Source: Candidatus Sabulitectum sp.
Lineage (GTDB): Bacteria; Fermentibacterota; Fermentibacteria; Fermentibacterales; JCC-6
Assembly: GCA_023139045.1 (NCBI GenBank)
Contig: JAGLOJ010000027.1
Span: 1 to 60,497 of the forward strand
Direction: 5' to 3'
Length of the DNA: 60,497 bases
Shown here: piece by piece, positions 15,657 through 24,611 of the stretch
How the letters are laid out: every line of letters starts with the position of its first letter
How positions within the stretch are numbered: the first letter of the stretch is position 1
Program-made: the position numbers and the translations under genes
Notes under the pieces: generated by a model
What the model was told of the DNA's origin: nothing
Databases searched by the model: none
What the model saw: the letters and a program-made list of their open reading frames with translations, nothing else

Positions 15657-16668
15657 CGAAGATGGTCACCAGATCAATGGTGGCCTTAATCCCTTCCTCA
15701 TGCGTTCTCTCAATAGCGTGTGAGGTGTCTACTCCCGGCCCCACCAGTGCGTGCCTTGCATCAAGACCCATCTTCATTGCCGCTGCCGCATCGGAGCCGT
15801 AAAATGGAAATGTATCCACCACATAAGGGATGTTGTTCATCTCGGCAAGATTGATGAGATGCTTTGTCAGTTCGTAGTTGTATGGACCTGAGCTGTCAGC
15901 GGCACAAACGGTAACTTTCTTCTCGTCTGAAGTCTGGTCGGCTCCGCAGACCCCCATATCCACAGCCAGAAAGTCTGAAACATTATCGGGAAGCCACCCC
16001 GCCGCACCATGACCAACTTCTTCGTGAACGGTAAAAAGAAAATGAATATTCCTCTGCGGTTTAACTTTCATACTCACAAGATTTTCCGCTACAGCAATAA
16101 GCACTGCCACTCCGGCTTTGTCATCAATGTGCCGGCTTTTTACATACCCCGAGCTTAAATGAAGAGCCCTGGGTTCAAAGTGAATGTAGTTACCCACACT
16201 GATACCGAGTTCTTTTACGGCGTCAGACGAGTCTGCCCTATCATCAAGTCTTATGTACATTTCATCATGGCTTCTTTTAACACTGCTTTTTTCTCTGCCG
16301 TGGGCATGTACCGAAGTCTTTGAAAAGAGAATGGTTCCAGTGATCAATCTGCCCGTGAACGTTTCAACCTGACAGTACTCGCCCTCGATGCTGTTGGCGG
16401 TGAAACCTCCGACACAGTGATACTTCAGTGTGCCGTCCGATGTAATTCGTGACACAACAGCTCCCAGCGTGTCAATATGAGCACTGATCACTGCGGAATC
16501 ATCTGTGGTGCCCTCCATGGTTGCTATCACAGAGCCCTTGTTGGTTACTTTGACTTCCAGACCGAGAGAATCCAGCCTGGCCCTGACAATTTCTGCTGCG
16601 AGATCCGTGTTTCCAGTCACACTCCGTGTTCTCAGAAGCTGCATAAGAAATTCCATTGTATTCTGCAT
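15646..16668 (-). CDS. M42-family metallo-aminopeptidase
   Basis: A cytosolic dinuclear zinc/cobalt aminopeptidase of the FrvX/YpdE/glutamyl aminopeptidase type. Metal and catalytic motifs are SAHIDTLG, SRHIDDKAGVA, FTVHEEVGHG, AVDMG and DTSHAIER. The frame is open to 16734, but the ATG at 16668 has GAGGGG before it and starts at the family N-terminus (MQNTMEFLMQLL); the longer version adds an odd hydrophobic stretch. Divergent from the following hypothetical gene with only about 43 bases between. Confidence 0.93.
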   Translation of the reverse strand: MQNTMEFLMQLLRTRSVTGNTDLAAEIVRARLDSLGLEVKVTNKGSVIATMEGTTDDSAVISAHIDTLGAVVSRITSDGTLKYHCVGGFTANSIEGEYCQVETFTGRLITGTILFSKTSVHAHGREKSSVKRSHDEMYIRLDDRADSSDAVKELGISVGNYIHFEPRALHLSSGYVKSRHIDDKAGVAVLIAVAENLVSMKVKPQRNIHFLFTVHEEVGHGAAGWLPDNVSDFLAVDMGVCGADQTSDEKKVTVCAADSSGPYNYELTKHLINLAEMNNIPYVVDTFPFYGSDAAAAMKMGLDARHALVGPGVDTSHAIERTHEEGIKATIDLVTIFAME

Positions 16669-16711
16669 AAATTTCCCCTCTGTTGTTCCACTGATTATAT
16701 TCAGCAATACT

Positions 16712-17596
16712 ATGGCAAGAAAAGGAAAAATCAAACAGCTGCTCCCGGTATTGCTTCCGATACTTCTTCCCGTCGCCCTTCTTTTGACCTATCTGGTCAA
16801 AGAGAGCCTCGGGCAGTTGAATGATCCGGTGCAGATTCTTGCATCCATAGATCCTTCCGGTGATGGAACCGCATACCTCTCCACAATTCTTCCGGATGGA
16901 GCTCAGGCAGTCTGGACGTGCAGCTCAGGTCAGTTTACTGACACAAATTCAGCGGAAGGTTACGGCAGAAGTGTCACATGGCAGGCTTCTCCCGGATACC
17001 TGGACAGTGTCACAGTGGTTGTAGTAACTCCATCTGCAACAGATACGGTAAGATTTCTGCCGGTGATTCTGGAAGTAACTCCGACCATTACCGTTTCCAG
17101 TGCTTATCACCTTGCAATTCTTGAGAGATCACGGTCTCTCTCTCTTCCCGCCGGCAGCTATACCATTATCGTTGAAGACGACAATCTTATGAACTACGAT
17201 GGTCTAACCATCCTTATCGGACATTTTCCCGGTAATGTCCGGGATGCATGGCCACTTTTCCCCGGTGATACAATGAGTATCGACCTTCCACTGGGTGCTG
17301 AATTTGAAGCAGTCGGACTCGATAACCTTGAAAATGCTCTGAACAACACCGGATCTATCTTCATCAGGTTTATCAGGGATGAATCTGCCCCGGCTTCCTC
17401 CCCGAAACCTGTTGCAGAAGAGATTGATGAAGTCGAGGTGGAACCTGTTGAAGACTCGCTTGAGGTTGTAATACCCCGAGACACCCTGGCAGTTGACTCT
17501 ATGGTAACAGTTGAGTCGACCCGGGAGATGATGGAAGACTCGCTTGCGCTTACACCGGAGATTGACGGCATTCCTGTCGATACCACATCTATCTGA
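16712..17596 (+). CDS. Membrane-anchored extracytoplasmic protein of unknown function
   Basis: 294 residues, not recognised. A basic N-terminus (MARKGKIK) is followed by one strong hydrophobic helix (about 9-28). Then comes a 220-residue beta-rich region heavy in Thr, Ser, Val and Asp, and an acidic Pro/Glu/Asp tail from about 230. This suggests a single-pass protein with its bulk outside the cytoplasm. The start at 16712 places the anchor at the N-terminus; no Shine-Dalgarno is evident. Its end overlaps the convergent comEC-like gene by 8 bases. Confidence 0.7.
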   Translation: MARKGKIKQLLPVLLPILLPVALLLTYLVKESLGQLNDPVQILASIDPSGDGTAYLSTILPDGAQAVWTCSSGQFTDTNSAEGYGRSVTWQASPGYLDSVTVVVVTPSATDTVRFLPVILEVTPTITVSSAYHLAILERSRSLSLPAGSYTIIVEDDNLMNYDGLTILIGHFPGNVRDAWPLFPGDTMSIDLPLGAEFEAVGLDNLENALNNTGSIFIRFIRDESAPASSPKPVAEEIDEVEVEPVEDSLEVVIPRDTLAVDSMVTVESTREMMEDSLALTPEIDGIPVDTTSI

Positions 17597-18794
17597 ATCT
17601 TCGATTGAATCCATTCCACCTGGAAAATACCCTTAATCCCAGCAGAAGAATACCCCACAATGGATACAGAACAAACTGCGGCAGACAAATGGGAGAATGG
17701 CTGAAAACCTCCAGAATATTCACCCATAAGCTGGAGATCGGGTGAAGTAGAACATTTGCCGCGTTGAGCCCCAGGGATGAGAGAAAACCCAGAGCCATCA
17801 CAACCAGCATGAACGGCAGAGAAACCACCGTAGCCGTTGGGCCCAGCCACGAGAACCCGCCGTATATGGAGATCATCAATGGTGCAAGGGAGATGGTTAC
17901 TACAACTCCCGCGTAAAATGGAGAGAGAACAGCAGAATGCCTTCCCTTGACATTCCGGCCAAAGAGTATGAGTGAAAGGACTGCTCCGTAAGACATTTGA
18001 GCTCCCCTGTCTGCCAGTGTTCCCGGCAGAAAGATCGAAGAGAGCAGCAGTGCGGTCCACCAGACTGTCAGCAGATGCAGTTTTCCCCCTCTGTGGCTCA
18101 TCCACAACACAGCGAATGAGGCCATGATTCCTGCTCTTACAGTTGACGCCCTGCCACCGGATAATGCTACAAATAAAACTATTCCGGTAACCGCAAGCCA
18201 ACCTGAGAAAACTCCCCTGCCAAACATTAATCTTGTCAGAAAAAGAAGCACCAGTGCGATGATCCCCGTATGGAGCCCGGAGAGAGCCAGCAGGTGCGAT
18301 GTTCCTGACTGTTTGAAGGCATCTGCCGTATTCCCGGGTATCAGCCCCCTGAGCCCCATAAGAAGCCCCCCGGCAAGACCCCTGGCAGCCGGGTCGGGTA
18401 TCGTTTCAAAAAGCCTGTCTCGATATTGCCTTCGCAGAGAGGAAAAAAGGGAGGAAGAAAGCTTCAATCTGATACTGAAAGGGGTAATGAACATTCCCCT
18501 GCTGTGGCCAAGCACTATCAGAGAATCGCCCTTGAGTGACAAAGCAGCCAGAGATTTATCTGAAATCCAGAAGTTTCCCCCGGCAGTATCGAGCATCCCT
18601 CCTTTGGCTGTAACAGTGGTCAGTTCACCACGCCAGACACCATGAGATGCTTCGCCATAAACATGTTCCTCTGCCCCGAATACCAGAAGAAGAGACAGAG
18701 TTGCAAGGAGAACCGCAATAACCGGGTTTGAAAGTTCCATACTGGGAATAACCGCTGAAACAGTCAGATTTCCAAACTCTTCACCGGCACCCAA
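17589..18794 (-). CDS. ComEC/Rec2-family membrane channel protein (no nuclease domain)
   Basis: 401 residues with many hydrophobic segments. The ComEC competence domain signature FKQSGTSHLLALSGLHTGII is clear, together with SGGRASTVRAGIMA and GAQMSYGAVLSL. ComEC moves single-stranded DNA across the inner membrane in transformation. The OB-fold is short or absent and the usual C-terminal metallo-beta-lactamase domain is missing, so this is a half-length version. Start is uncertain: TTG at 18794, or ATG at 18740 directly before a membrane helix. Confidence 0.82.
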   Translation of the reverse strand: MGAGEEFGNLTVSAVIPSMELSNPVIAVLLATLSLLLVFGAEEHVYGEASHGVWRGELTTVTAKGGMLDTAGGNFWISDKSLAALSLKGDSLIVLGHSRGMFITPFSIRLKLSSSLFSSLRRQYRDRLFETIPDPAARGLAGGLLMGLRGLIPGNTADAFKQSGTSHLLALSGLHTGIIALVLLFLTRLMFGRGVFSGWLAVTGIVLFVALSGGRASTVRAGIMASFAVLWMSHRGGKLHLLTVWWTALLLSSIFLPGTLADRGAQMSYGAVLSLILFGRNVKGRHSAVLSPFYAGVVVTISLAPLMISIYGGFSWLGPTATVVSLPFMLVVMALGFLSSLGLNAANVLLHPISSLWVNILEVFSHSPICLPQFVLYPLWGILLLGLRVFSRWNGFNRRFR

Positions 18795-18838
18795 TCAAGT
18801 TTCAGCGGAACACAGGTCGAATACCCGGAGCCGCTGAA

Positions 18839-19240
18839 TTAGTTGTAATCCTGTATGCCAACGATAGAGCTGTTAAGGAAAAAAGCTCTGATTGTGTTTG
18901 AATCCGGATCCAATGGAAAAATGAAGAAACCGGAATCATCAGGATCGGAATGCATTGTTTCCACTCTGCCAATAAATTCCTCTCCATCTTTGAAGGTAAC
19001 AATGACTTTCTTCCCATAAGAAAGATCATTTTCGAAATAAAGTCTGGTTTTATGAAGAAAGTTACCATCAAATGATTTCACGAAGAAAATGGCTTTCAAA
19101 TCCTTCAGCTGAACGGTCTGATTTATTCTGATGGTTCCATCTTCGCTGGAAAAGAGAAAAGAAGGCTTGTGTCTTGAAAAATCTCCTGTATAGCCCTTAA
19201 TAATTTCGCCACCTGCGCTATGAACCACAACTTTGTTCAT
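18839..19240 (-). CDS. Conserved hypothetical protein (DUF6982-like beta domain)
   Basis: 133 residues. It has repeated beta elements: VVVHSAGGEIIKGYTGDF, LKDLKAIFFVKSFDGN, KKVIVTFKDGEEFIGRV and GFFIFPLDPDSN. I recognise this as a small domain common in deltaproteobacteria and related phyla, often called DUF6982 and sometimes near PilZ proteins; no activity is known. The start at 19240 is chosen because GGGAGAGGGAG precedes it by 8 bases and the conserved domain begins there; an open frame continues to 19381 without a ribosome-binding site. Confidence 0.65.
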   Translation of the reverse strand: MNKVVVHSAGGEIIKGYTGDFSRHKPSFLFSSEDGTIRINQTVQLKDLKAIFFVKSFDGNFLHKTRLYFENDLSYGKKVIVTFKDGEEFIGRVETMHSDPDDSGFFIFPLDPDSNTIRAFFLNSSIVGIQDYN

Positions 19241-19418
19241 CAGAGTAACTCCCTCTCCCTTTTGTAAAAGTTGCTCACGAACCTGTTCAGACTTCCAGTT
19301 CTTGAAAACCACCGACCACTTCCCTGAAAGTTCCAGAGAATGGGCGTATAGAGCCATAAGCGTACGCGGCAATGCCATCACTGCACTACTACCATTTACC
19401 TAAACACCATCATTACAA

Positions 19419-19448
19419 TTGTCAATGGTGAATTGAATTCCGTATACC
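19419..19448 (+). promoter_or_regulatory. Predicted promoter for the methyltransferase-ferredoxin unit
   Basis: TTGTCA (19419-19424) and TATACC (19443-19448) are 18 bases apart. The same site gives a perfect TTGACA on the opposite strand (19425 to 19420), so a divergent promoter for the 19240 gene may overlap it; the matching -10 there is weak. Confidence 0.45.
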
Positions 19449-19497
19449 ATTTGTATGCTTATTGACCGGAAGAGTTGGGGTTGATAGAATTGGAACC

Positions 19498-19980
19498 ATG
19501 TTCACCGAGAAATTTCCTCTGTTTGTTCTTGATTCCCTGAGAAGCGCCTTTAATGTGGGTTCTGTTTTCCGCACAGCGGAATCTATTTCCCCTTCAGGTG
19601 TGATTCTTGCTGGAATTTCGGCGCGCCCCGGTGGCAGGAAAGTGGGAAGAACCTCGCGGGGTACCCACGGGCTTGTCCCCTGGCGGTGGTTCCCTCTGGC
19701 AACTGAGGCAGTTCGCTATGCACAGAGCAGCAGGATGGTTGTAGCTCTGGAGAACACACCCGATGCTGTACCGCTGCACCTGGCTGATTTTCCGCTTGAT
19801 GCTGCGTTTGTTCTGGGAAATGAAGCAGATGGTATTTCCAATGAAGTTCTTGAGATGTGTCAAATGAAGATAATAATACCCCAGTCGGGGTTGCGGCGCT
19901 GTATCAATGTTTCGAGCACAGCTGCAATGATCGCCTGGGAAATACAGAGAAGAAGACTGACAGGAGAAAAATATGCTTAA
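19498..19980 (+). CDS. TrmH/SpoU-family RNA 2'-O-methyltransferase
   Basis: About 160 residues of SPOUT knot fold. Motifs are LRSAFNVGSVFRTAES, AAFVLGNEADGIS and IPQSGLRRCINVSSTAAMIAWEI, the last forming the SAM-binding knot. It is a catalytic domain only, without the N-terminal RNA-binding extension, so the tRNA or rRNA target is undefined. An alternative TTG start at 19462 would add 12 residues. It overlaps the ferredoxin gene by 8 bases. Confidence 0.9.
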   Translation: MFTEKFPLFVLDSLRSAFNVGSVFRTAESISPSGVILAGISARPGGRKVGRTSRGTHGLVPWRWFPLATEAVRYAQSSRMVVALENTPDAVPLHLADFPLDAAFVLGNEADGISNEVLEMCQMKIIIPQSGLRRCINVSSTAAMIAWEIQRRRLTGEKYA

Positions 19981-20455
19981 AATTATTGCTGTTGCGTTTC
20001 TGCTGCTTGCCCCCTTCAAGTGGATCTACGTTGTCGATAATGTGAAGTGCAACGGCTGCGGCAACTGCCTCTCATCATGTGCCCTGGGAGCAATAACCAT
20101 GTCGGGCCCCGATGCCTGTATTGACCCGGAACTGTGTGACGGATGCGGGAACTGTGTAAACTACTGCCCCAGAAATGCCATCTACAAAGAATGGTACACC
20201 GGCATCGAAGAAGAAGAGACTGCTGATAATAATGAAACTCTCTCTTTTTCTCAGAATCCGGTGGTCGGCAACGGTGTTACACTGACTGGAGCAACACCGC
20301 AATCAGAGATAAAGGTCATTGATCGTTCCGGCAGAGTTGTTATTTGCGGCAGTGCAGATGAGCAGGGTCAACTGCTGCTGGACATGTCTGATGTGCCGGG
20401 AGGGGCGTATCTGGTAATTTCAGACGACAGAATTTCAGTCCTTACAACTATCTGA
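19973..20455 (+). CDS. Exported or anchored 2[4Fe-4S] ferredoxin with C-terminal sorting-like domain
   Basis: 160 residues in three parts. Residues 1-21 are hydrophobic (signal or anchor). Residues 22-70 are a bacterial ferredoxin with two clusters: C26-x2-C29-x2-C32-x3-C36 and C55-x2-C58-x2-C61-x3-C65, plus an extra Cys49. Residues about 90-160 look like a secretion sorting/Ig-like tail: SQNPVVGNGVTLTG, IKVIDRSGRVV, LLDMSDVPGGAYLVISD, the pattern of type IX (Por) C-terminal domains. There is no twin-arginine motif. An iron-sulfur protein outside the cytoplasm is unusual. It is translationally coupled to the methyltransferase gene by overlap. Confidence 0.85.
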   Translation: MLKIIAVAFLLLAPFKWIYVVDNVKCNGCGNCLSSCALGAITMSGPDACIDPELCDGCGNCVNYCPRNAIYKEWYTGIEEEETADNNETLSFSQNPVVGNGVTLTGATPQSEIKVIDRSGRVVICGSADEQGQLLLDMSDVPGGAYLVISDDRISVLTTI

Positions 20456-21776
20456 TGTAGCCCAGATTCCTCAGTTCTCTACTGGCCGTTTCACTGTAAT
20501 TCACAAGAGGCGCCTCCCCCATGGGTGGCGTTACCCAGTAGAATTCTGCAGCTTCAATCATTGAGAGATCGGGTTTGATCAGTTCCAGCTCCTGCGGATC
20601 GGCAGCCAGATTATATGCTTCTATGGAATCATCTTCCACCGACCATATAAGCTTGTTGTTGTTCGATACAATTGAAACCAGATCACCCTCGGGTCTCCAG
20701 AGCACACCACTTGCGGGAATATTACGAGCTGAATCAACAGTTCCGGCAAGATTTACCGCCGGCTCACAAGTGGTGAATTCAATTCCCGTAACTGCTGCAA
20801 TTGTTCCTGCAATATCCAGCTGACCAACCGACCGGGAGATTACACGGCCCCCGTTGAAACCGGGGCCCGCAATAATCAGAGGAACATGTGTAGTTTCCTC
20901 ATAAAGTGTGCGCCCATGCTCTATACCACCGTGTTCAAGAAATTCTTCTCCATGGTCACCCACCAGAATTATGAGAGTATTTTCCGCAAGTCCTCTGGAT
21001 CTCAATTCGGCGAGCATTCTGCCAATCTCCGAATCAGTGTAAGCCAGTTCTCCGTCATAAAGAGCGATAAGATTTGCGATATCAGATGGCGCAGGTATAA
21101 CCTCACCTGAATTGACATCCATCATCTCGGTGACTCCTTCTCCCCATGAATCACCGTATTCACCATTGTACCCGGGATCAGTGTAGAGTGATCTGAACGG
21201 TTCCGGAGCCTTGTAGGGGATATGCGGATCATAGAAATGTACCGCTGCGAAGAATGGTTCATTCTGATTGTCTGAATCAAGCCATTCAAGGAAATCGTCT
21301 ACTGTCGGTCCGGCTTTTCTAAGGCTGTTTCCACTGGCTACCCCCTGGCAATCAAAATGCTGGAACCCTCTGTGAAATCCGAAATCTTCGTTCATGAACA
21401 TGACATTGAAGAAAGCGGCTGTTCTGTACCCTTCCCTGTGAAAAGCAAGTGGCAGCCAGGGAACTTCAGGAGATATTCCGTGAAAGCCGGTACTGCTTCT
21501 TCCTGCTCCATGAACCACGGATGTTACACCTGACATGATTGTGGTCATTGTCGGGAGAGTCCATGAAGCCTGTCCCTGACACATTTCGGCAAGGGTTCCC
21601 GCCAGTGCAAGACTGTCAATGTGAGGAGTTGTATTTCTCTCGTATCCATAACAGCTCAGATGATCAGCTCTTACAGTATCAACAAGAATAAGCAGAACAT
21701 TTACCTTCTTTTCAGTTCGGCAGGAACTGGTAAGAAGAACGGTTAACGAAAATAAAAGGAGAATGATTCTTTTCAT
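20448..21776 (-). CDS. Alkaline-phosphatase-superfamily (sulfatase-like) lipoprotein
   Basis: About 442 residues. A lipoprotein signal ends in LLTSSC (Cys19 from this start). The fold is sulfatase-like: NVLLILVDTVRADHLSCYGY (metal Asp), FAAVHFYDPHIPY, LIILVGDHGEEFLEHGGIEHG (metal Asp-His). At the nucleophile position it reads ASWTLPTMTT, with Thr where active sulfatases have Cys or Ser followed by x-P-x-R. That favours a Thr-nucleophile phospho- or phosphoglycerol-type hydrolase/transferase rather than a sulfatase. The ATG at 21776 has AGGGA upstream and clears the polA stop; an upstream start at 21800 is less likely. Confidence 0.85.
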   Translation of the reverse strand: MKRIILLLFSLTVLLTSSCRTEKKVNVLLILVDTVRADHLSCYGYERNTTPHIDSLALAGTLAEMCQGQASWTLPTMTTIMSGVTSVVHGAGRSSTGFHGISPEVPWLPLAFHREGYRTAAFFNVMFMNEDFGFHRGFQHFDCQGVASGNSLRKAGPTVDDFLEWLDSDNQNEPFFAAVHFYDPHIPYKAPEPFRSLYTDPGYNGEYGDSWGEGVTEMMDVNSGEVIPAPSDIANLIALYDGELAYTDSEIGRMLAELRSRGLAENTLIILVGDHGEEFLEHGGIEHGRTLYEETTHVPLIIAGPGFNGGRVISRSVGQLDIAGTIAAVTGIEFTTCEPAVNLAGTVDSARNIPASGVLWRPEGDLVSIVSNNNKLIWSVEDDSIEAYNLAADPQELELIKPDLSMIEAAEFYWVTPPMGEAPLVNYSETASRELRNLGYIR

Positions 21777-21783
21777 AAATTCC

Positions 21784-24450
21784 CTAGTGGCCGGCTTCAA
21801 GCCAGTTGGAGCCGGAACCGGTTTCTACTGTTAGCGGAACCTCCAGGTGAAAGGCTTCCTGCATTTCTTCTTCAAGTATCGACCGGGCCCTCTGTTCGTC
21901 TTCTTCCGGGCAGGTCAGAACAAGTTCATCGTGTACCTGCAGTACCAGACCTGCACCGGGAAGTTCCACTGCCAGCCTGTTCTCCACTTTTATCATTGCA
22001 AGTTTTATTATGTCAGCAGCAGACCCCTGCACTGCGGAATTAACTGCGGCTCTTTCCATCTGTTTCCGACCGGCGCCCTTTGCAGCCTTCATTCCGGTAA
22101 ACAATCGCTTCCGGCCAAGAATGGTTCGAATCTCGCCTGTTTCTTCAGCGGTTTTAACCATTTTCTTATAAAATTGTTGTACTTCAGGATATGTTTCGTA
22201 GTAACGGGCAATAATTCCTGCTGCTTCTCCCCTTGAGATGGAAAGCCTCCGGGCAAGGCCGAAGGCGCTGATACCGTAGATGATAGAGAAATTTACTTCC
22301 TTGGCCTTCCTTCTGTGGTCAGGGGCGGCATCACCAAAAAGAGCTTCTGCAGTGCGGGAGTGAATATCTGCATTCTCGTTGTATGCCTTCCGGAGAACTC
22401 CCTCACCGGCAAGATGCGCCAGAATTCTCAGTTCTATCTGGGAATAATCTGCAGTAACAAAAACATGCCCGTCAGCAGGCGGAATGAAGCACTTTCTGAT
22501 CTCCCTTCCCCTGCTCGTTCTAATGGGAATGTTCTGCAGGTTCGGGTTGCTGGAGCTGAGTCTGCCTGTCGCAGTTACAGCCTGATTGTAATTTGTGTGT
22601 ATCAATCCTGTAGCAGGATTCACATATTCCGGCAGTTTTTCAATATATGTATTCAGCAGTTTTGAAAGCTCTCTGAACTCAATGAGGGTCTCTACGAATG
22701 GATGTTCATTTCTTAGTTTTGCAAGAACGGTCATATCAGTTGATCTGGCACCTTTTGAAGTCTTTCTCACTGGATTCAGCCCCAGAGTATCAAAAAGTAT
22801 TGATGCAACCTGCGCCGGACTGGCAAGGTTGACAGACCTCCCGGTCTGCTCTGAGGCAAGTCTCATAAGACTGAATATTTTTTTGCTGATCAGGTCACCC
22901 TCACGGCGGAGGGCATCCCGGTCGATGCCTATACCCCTAGTCTCCATACTGCCAAGCACTGATGACAGCGGAAGTTCCACTTTTCTGTAAAGCTTTTCCA
23001 AGTCAGGATCATTTGCAAATTCAAGTGACATCCTGTTGGCTAGAGCAAGAGTGGATGCCGAATCAGAGCAACAGTATTCAGCAACTGTTTCCACAGGAAT
23101 TCCAATAAGCGATCCTGTGCCGCTGGAAACTTCATCAAATGTTCTCATGCTTTTCCCGAGCCAGACGGGAACAAGTTTCTTTAAAGAATGACTTCGGGCA
23201 TCAGGTCTCAGAATGTAGTCTGCGAGGTAGGGGTCTTCTGATGGTGGTGGAAGGCTGATTCCGTACCTGTGAAGAACACGGCTGTCGTATTTTGCATTCT
23301 GAGCAACATACCCTCTACTGTTCAGAAGCGTTCCAAGGGAACTGAGTATCTGCTGCCTGTTGTCCAGGTCTGCAAATGGTACGTACCAGCTTTCACTCTG
23401 AATGGAGGTAACAGAAAATCCTATAAGCTCGGCTTTCAGGGGGTCAACAGAGGTTGTTTCCGTATCAATACATATCGGACCATTTCCCGGAAAATTAATG
23501 TCATCTATGCTGTTGACGATGTTCACCCTGCATACGAACTGCTCGGAAGAAGCAGATTGGTCATCTGTTTTTGTGAGTTCAAGCCCCAGGCGGTCTGCTA
23601 TTTTTGAAAGTGTAAGCCGGTTAAGAATTGGCAGGGCCCTGTCTAAATCGGGTTTTCTCAGTGTAAGGTCAATTTTCTTGAGATCCGGTGGAAGCGGTTG
23701 ATCAAGTTTTGTCAGCTTCAGACTCAATTCAACCATCTCACGGGAATCATTCAGTTTTTTTCTGATTGAATCAGACTTGACCTCAGAAAGATTTTTGTAA
23801 ATGTCACCGATGCCGCCAAACTGCTGTATGAGCTTAACCGCACCCTTTGCGCCGATACCCCGCGCACCGGGGATGTTGTCGGAAGAGTCACCCATGAGAG
23901 CCAGAAGGTCTGCCACATATCTGGAGGGCACACCCATAATTTTCGTAACATCGCCATCTTCAACAAGTGTGGGAGACTGTCCGTATTTGCCCGGACGAAG
24001 GACAGATACATTGGTGCCTACCAACTGAAGAAGATCTTTATCGGGCGACAAGACAACAACAGGAATAGTGGATTCCAGAGCAAAGCCGGCGATGATGTCA
24101 TCCGCTTCGAGCCCCTGTTTTTCAACAAAGGGTATACCCAGGAGGGGTATTAGCTCTCTGGCAATTTGTGTCTGAACTCTGAGATCATCAGGAGTCGGAG
24201 GTCTGTTGGCTTTGTATTCAGGAAACAGATCTCTGCGGAATGTGGGGCCGGGAGCATCGCTGATCGCTGCCACAAAACAGTCGGGGTTTGCGTCGATAAG
24301 CGCAAGCAGCTCATTGAGCAGAAAGTTCAGACCGCTTGTGACAGTGCCGTCTGTGCCTTTGAGAGGGCTCTTCATCATTGCATAATGGCCTCTGTAAAGA
24401 AGACTGAGTGTATCCACCAGAATGAGTTTTTGTACCGTTTTTTGCACCAC
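21784..24450 (-). CDS. polA: DNA polymerase I
   Basis: About 888 residues with all three domains. The 5' nuclease (about 1-290) has LILVDTLSLLYRGHYA, LEADDIIAGF and GDSSDNIPGARGIGAKGA. The 3'-5' exonuclease has an intact DTET (ICIDTETTSVDP), AQNAKYDS and YCCSD, so proofreading is expected. The polymerase has TADYSQIELRILAHL, RRKAKEVNFSIIYGIS and LQVHDELVLTCPEE. GTG at 24450 is preferred: GGAAGGAAG precedes it and family members start here; the ATG at 24531 adds 27 unrelated residues. The role is Okazaki processing and repair. Confidence 0.95.
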   Translation of the reverse strand: MVQKTVQKLILVDTLSLLYRGHYAMMKSPLKGTDGTVTSGLNFLLNELLALIDANPDCFVAAISDAPGPTFRRDLFPEYKANRPPTPDDLRVQTQIARELIPLLGIPFVEKQGLEADDIIAGFALESTIPVVVLSPDKDLLQLVGTNVSVLRPGKYGQSPTLVEDGDVTKIMGVPSRYVADLLALMGDSSDNIPGARGIGAKGAVKLIQQFGGIGDIYKNLSEVKSDSIRKKLNDSREMVELSLKLTKLDQPLPPDLKKIDLTLRKPDLDRALPILNRLTLSKIADRLGLELTKTDDQSASSEQFVCRVNIVNSIDDINFPGNGPICIDTETTSVDPLKAELIGFSVTSIQSESWYVPFADLDNRQQILSSLGTLLNSRGYVAQNAKYDSRVLHRYGISLPPPSEDPYLADYILRPDARSHSLKKLVPVWLGKSMRTFDEVSSGTGSLIGIPVETVAEYCCSDSASTLALANRMSLEFANDPDLEKLYRKVELPLSSVLGSMETRGIGIDRDALRREGDLISKKIFSLMRLASEQTGRSVNLASPAQVASILFDTLGLNPVRKTSKGARSTDMTVLAKLRNEHPFVETLIEFRELSKLLNTYIEKLPEYVNPATGLIHTNYNQAVTATGRLSSSNPNLQNIPIRTSRGREIRKCFIPPADGHVFVTADYSQIELRILAHLAGEGVLRKAYNENADIHSRTAEALFGDAAPDHRRKAKEVNFSIIYGISAFGLARRLSISRGEAAGIIARYYETYPEVQQFYKKMVKTAEETGEIRTILGRKRLFTGMKAAKGAGRKQMERAAVNSAVQGSAADIIKLAMIKVENRLAVELPGAGLVLQVHDELVLTCPEEDEQRARSILEEEMQEAFHLEVPLTVETGSGSNWLEAGH

Positions 24451-24572
24451 TTCCGCTTCCTTCCCCTTGATTGATTGCGGAATATAATCAATCGAATCGA
24501 GCCGACCTTGCATGTTGGAATGGTGTGACATTAAAGCAGCTCATTTGAAGCGACTAAGATACCTGCTCTTTC

Positions 24573-24602
24573 TTGACAAATCGTCTTTAAACAATGTATT
24601 CT
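24573..24602 (+). promoter_or_regulatory. Strong promoter giving a nearly leaderless acyltransferase mRNA
   Basis: TTGACA (24573-24578) is perfect; TATTCT (24597-24602) follows after 18 bases. Initiation about 7 bases later falls at 24608-24611, immediately before the ATG at 24612, so the mRNA would have almost no 5' leader and no Shine-Dalgarno. Confidence 0.6.
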
Positions 24603-24611
24603 CGTGCCACT

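Noticed and set aside
16505..16711. 69-codon extension of the anchored hypothetical protein
   Set aside because: Overlaps the start of the M42 peptidase on the other strand; the membrane anchor begins at the ATG at 16712.
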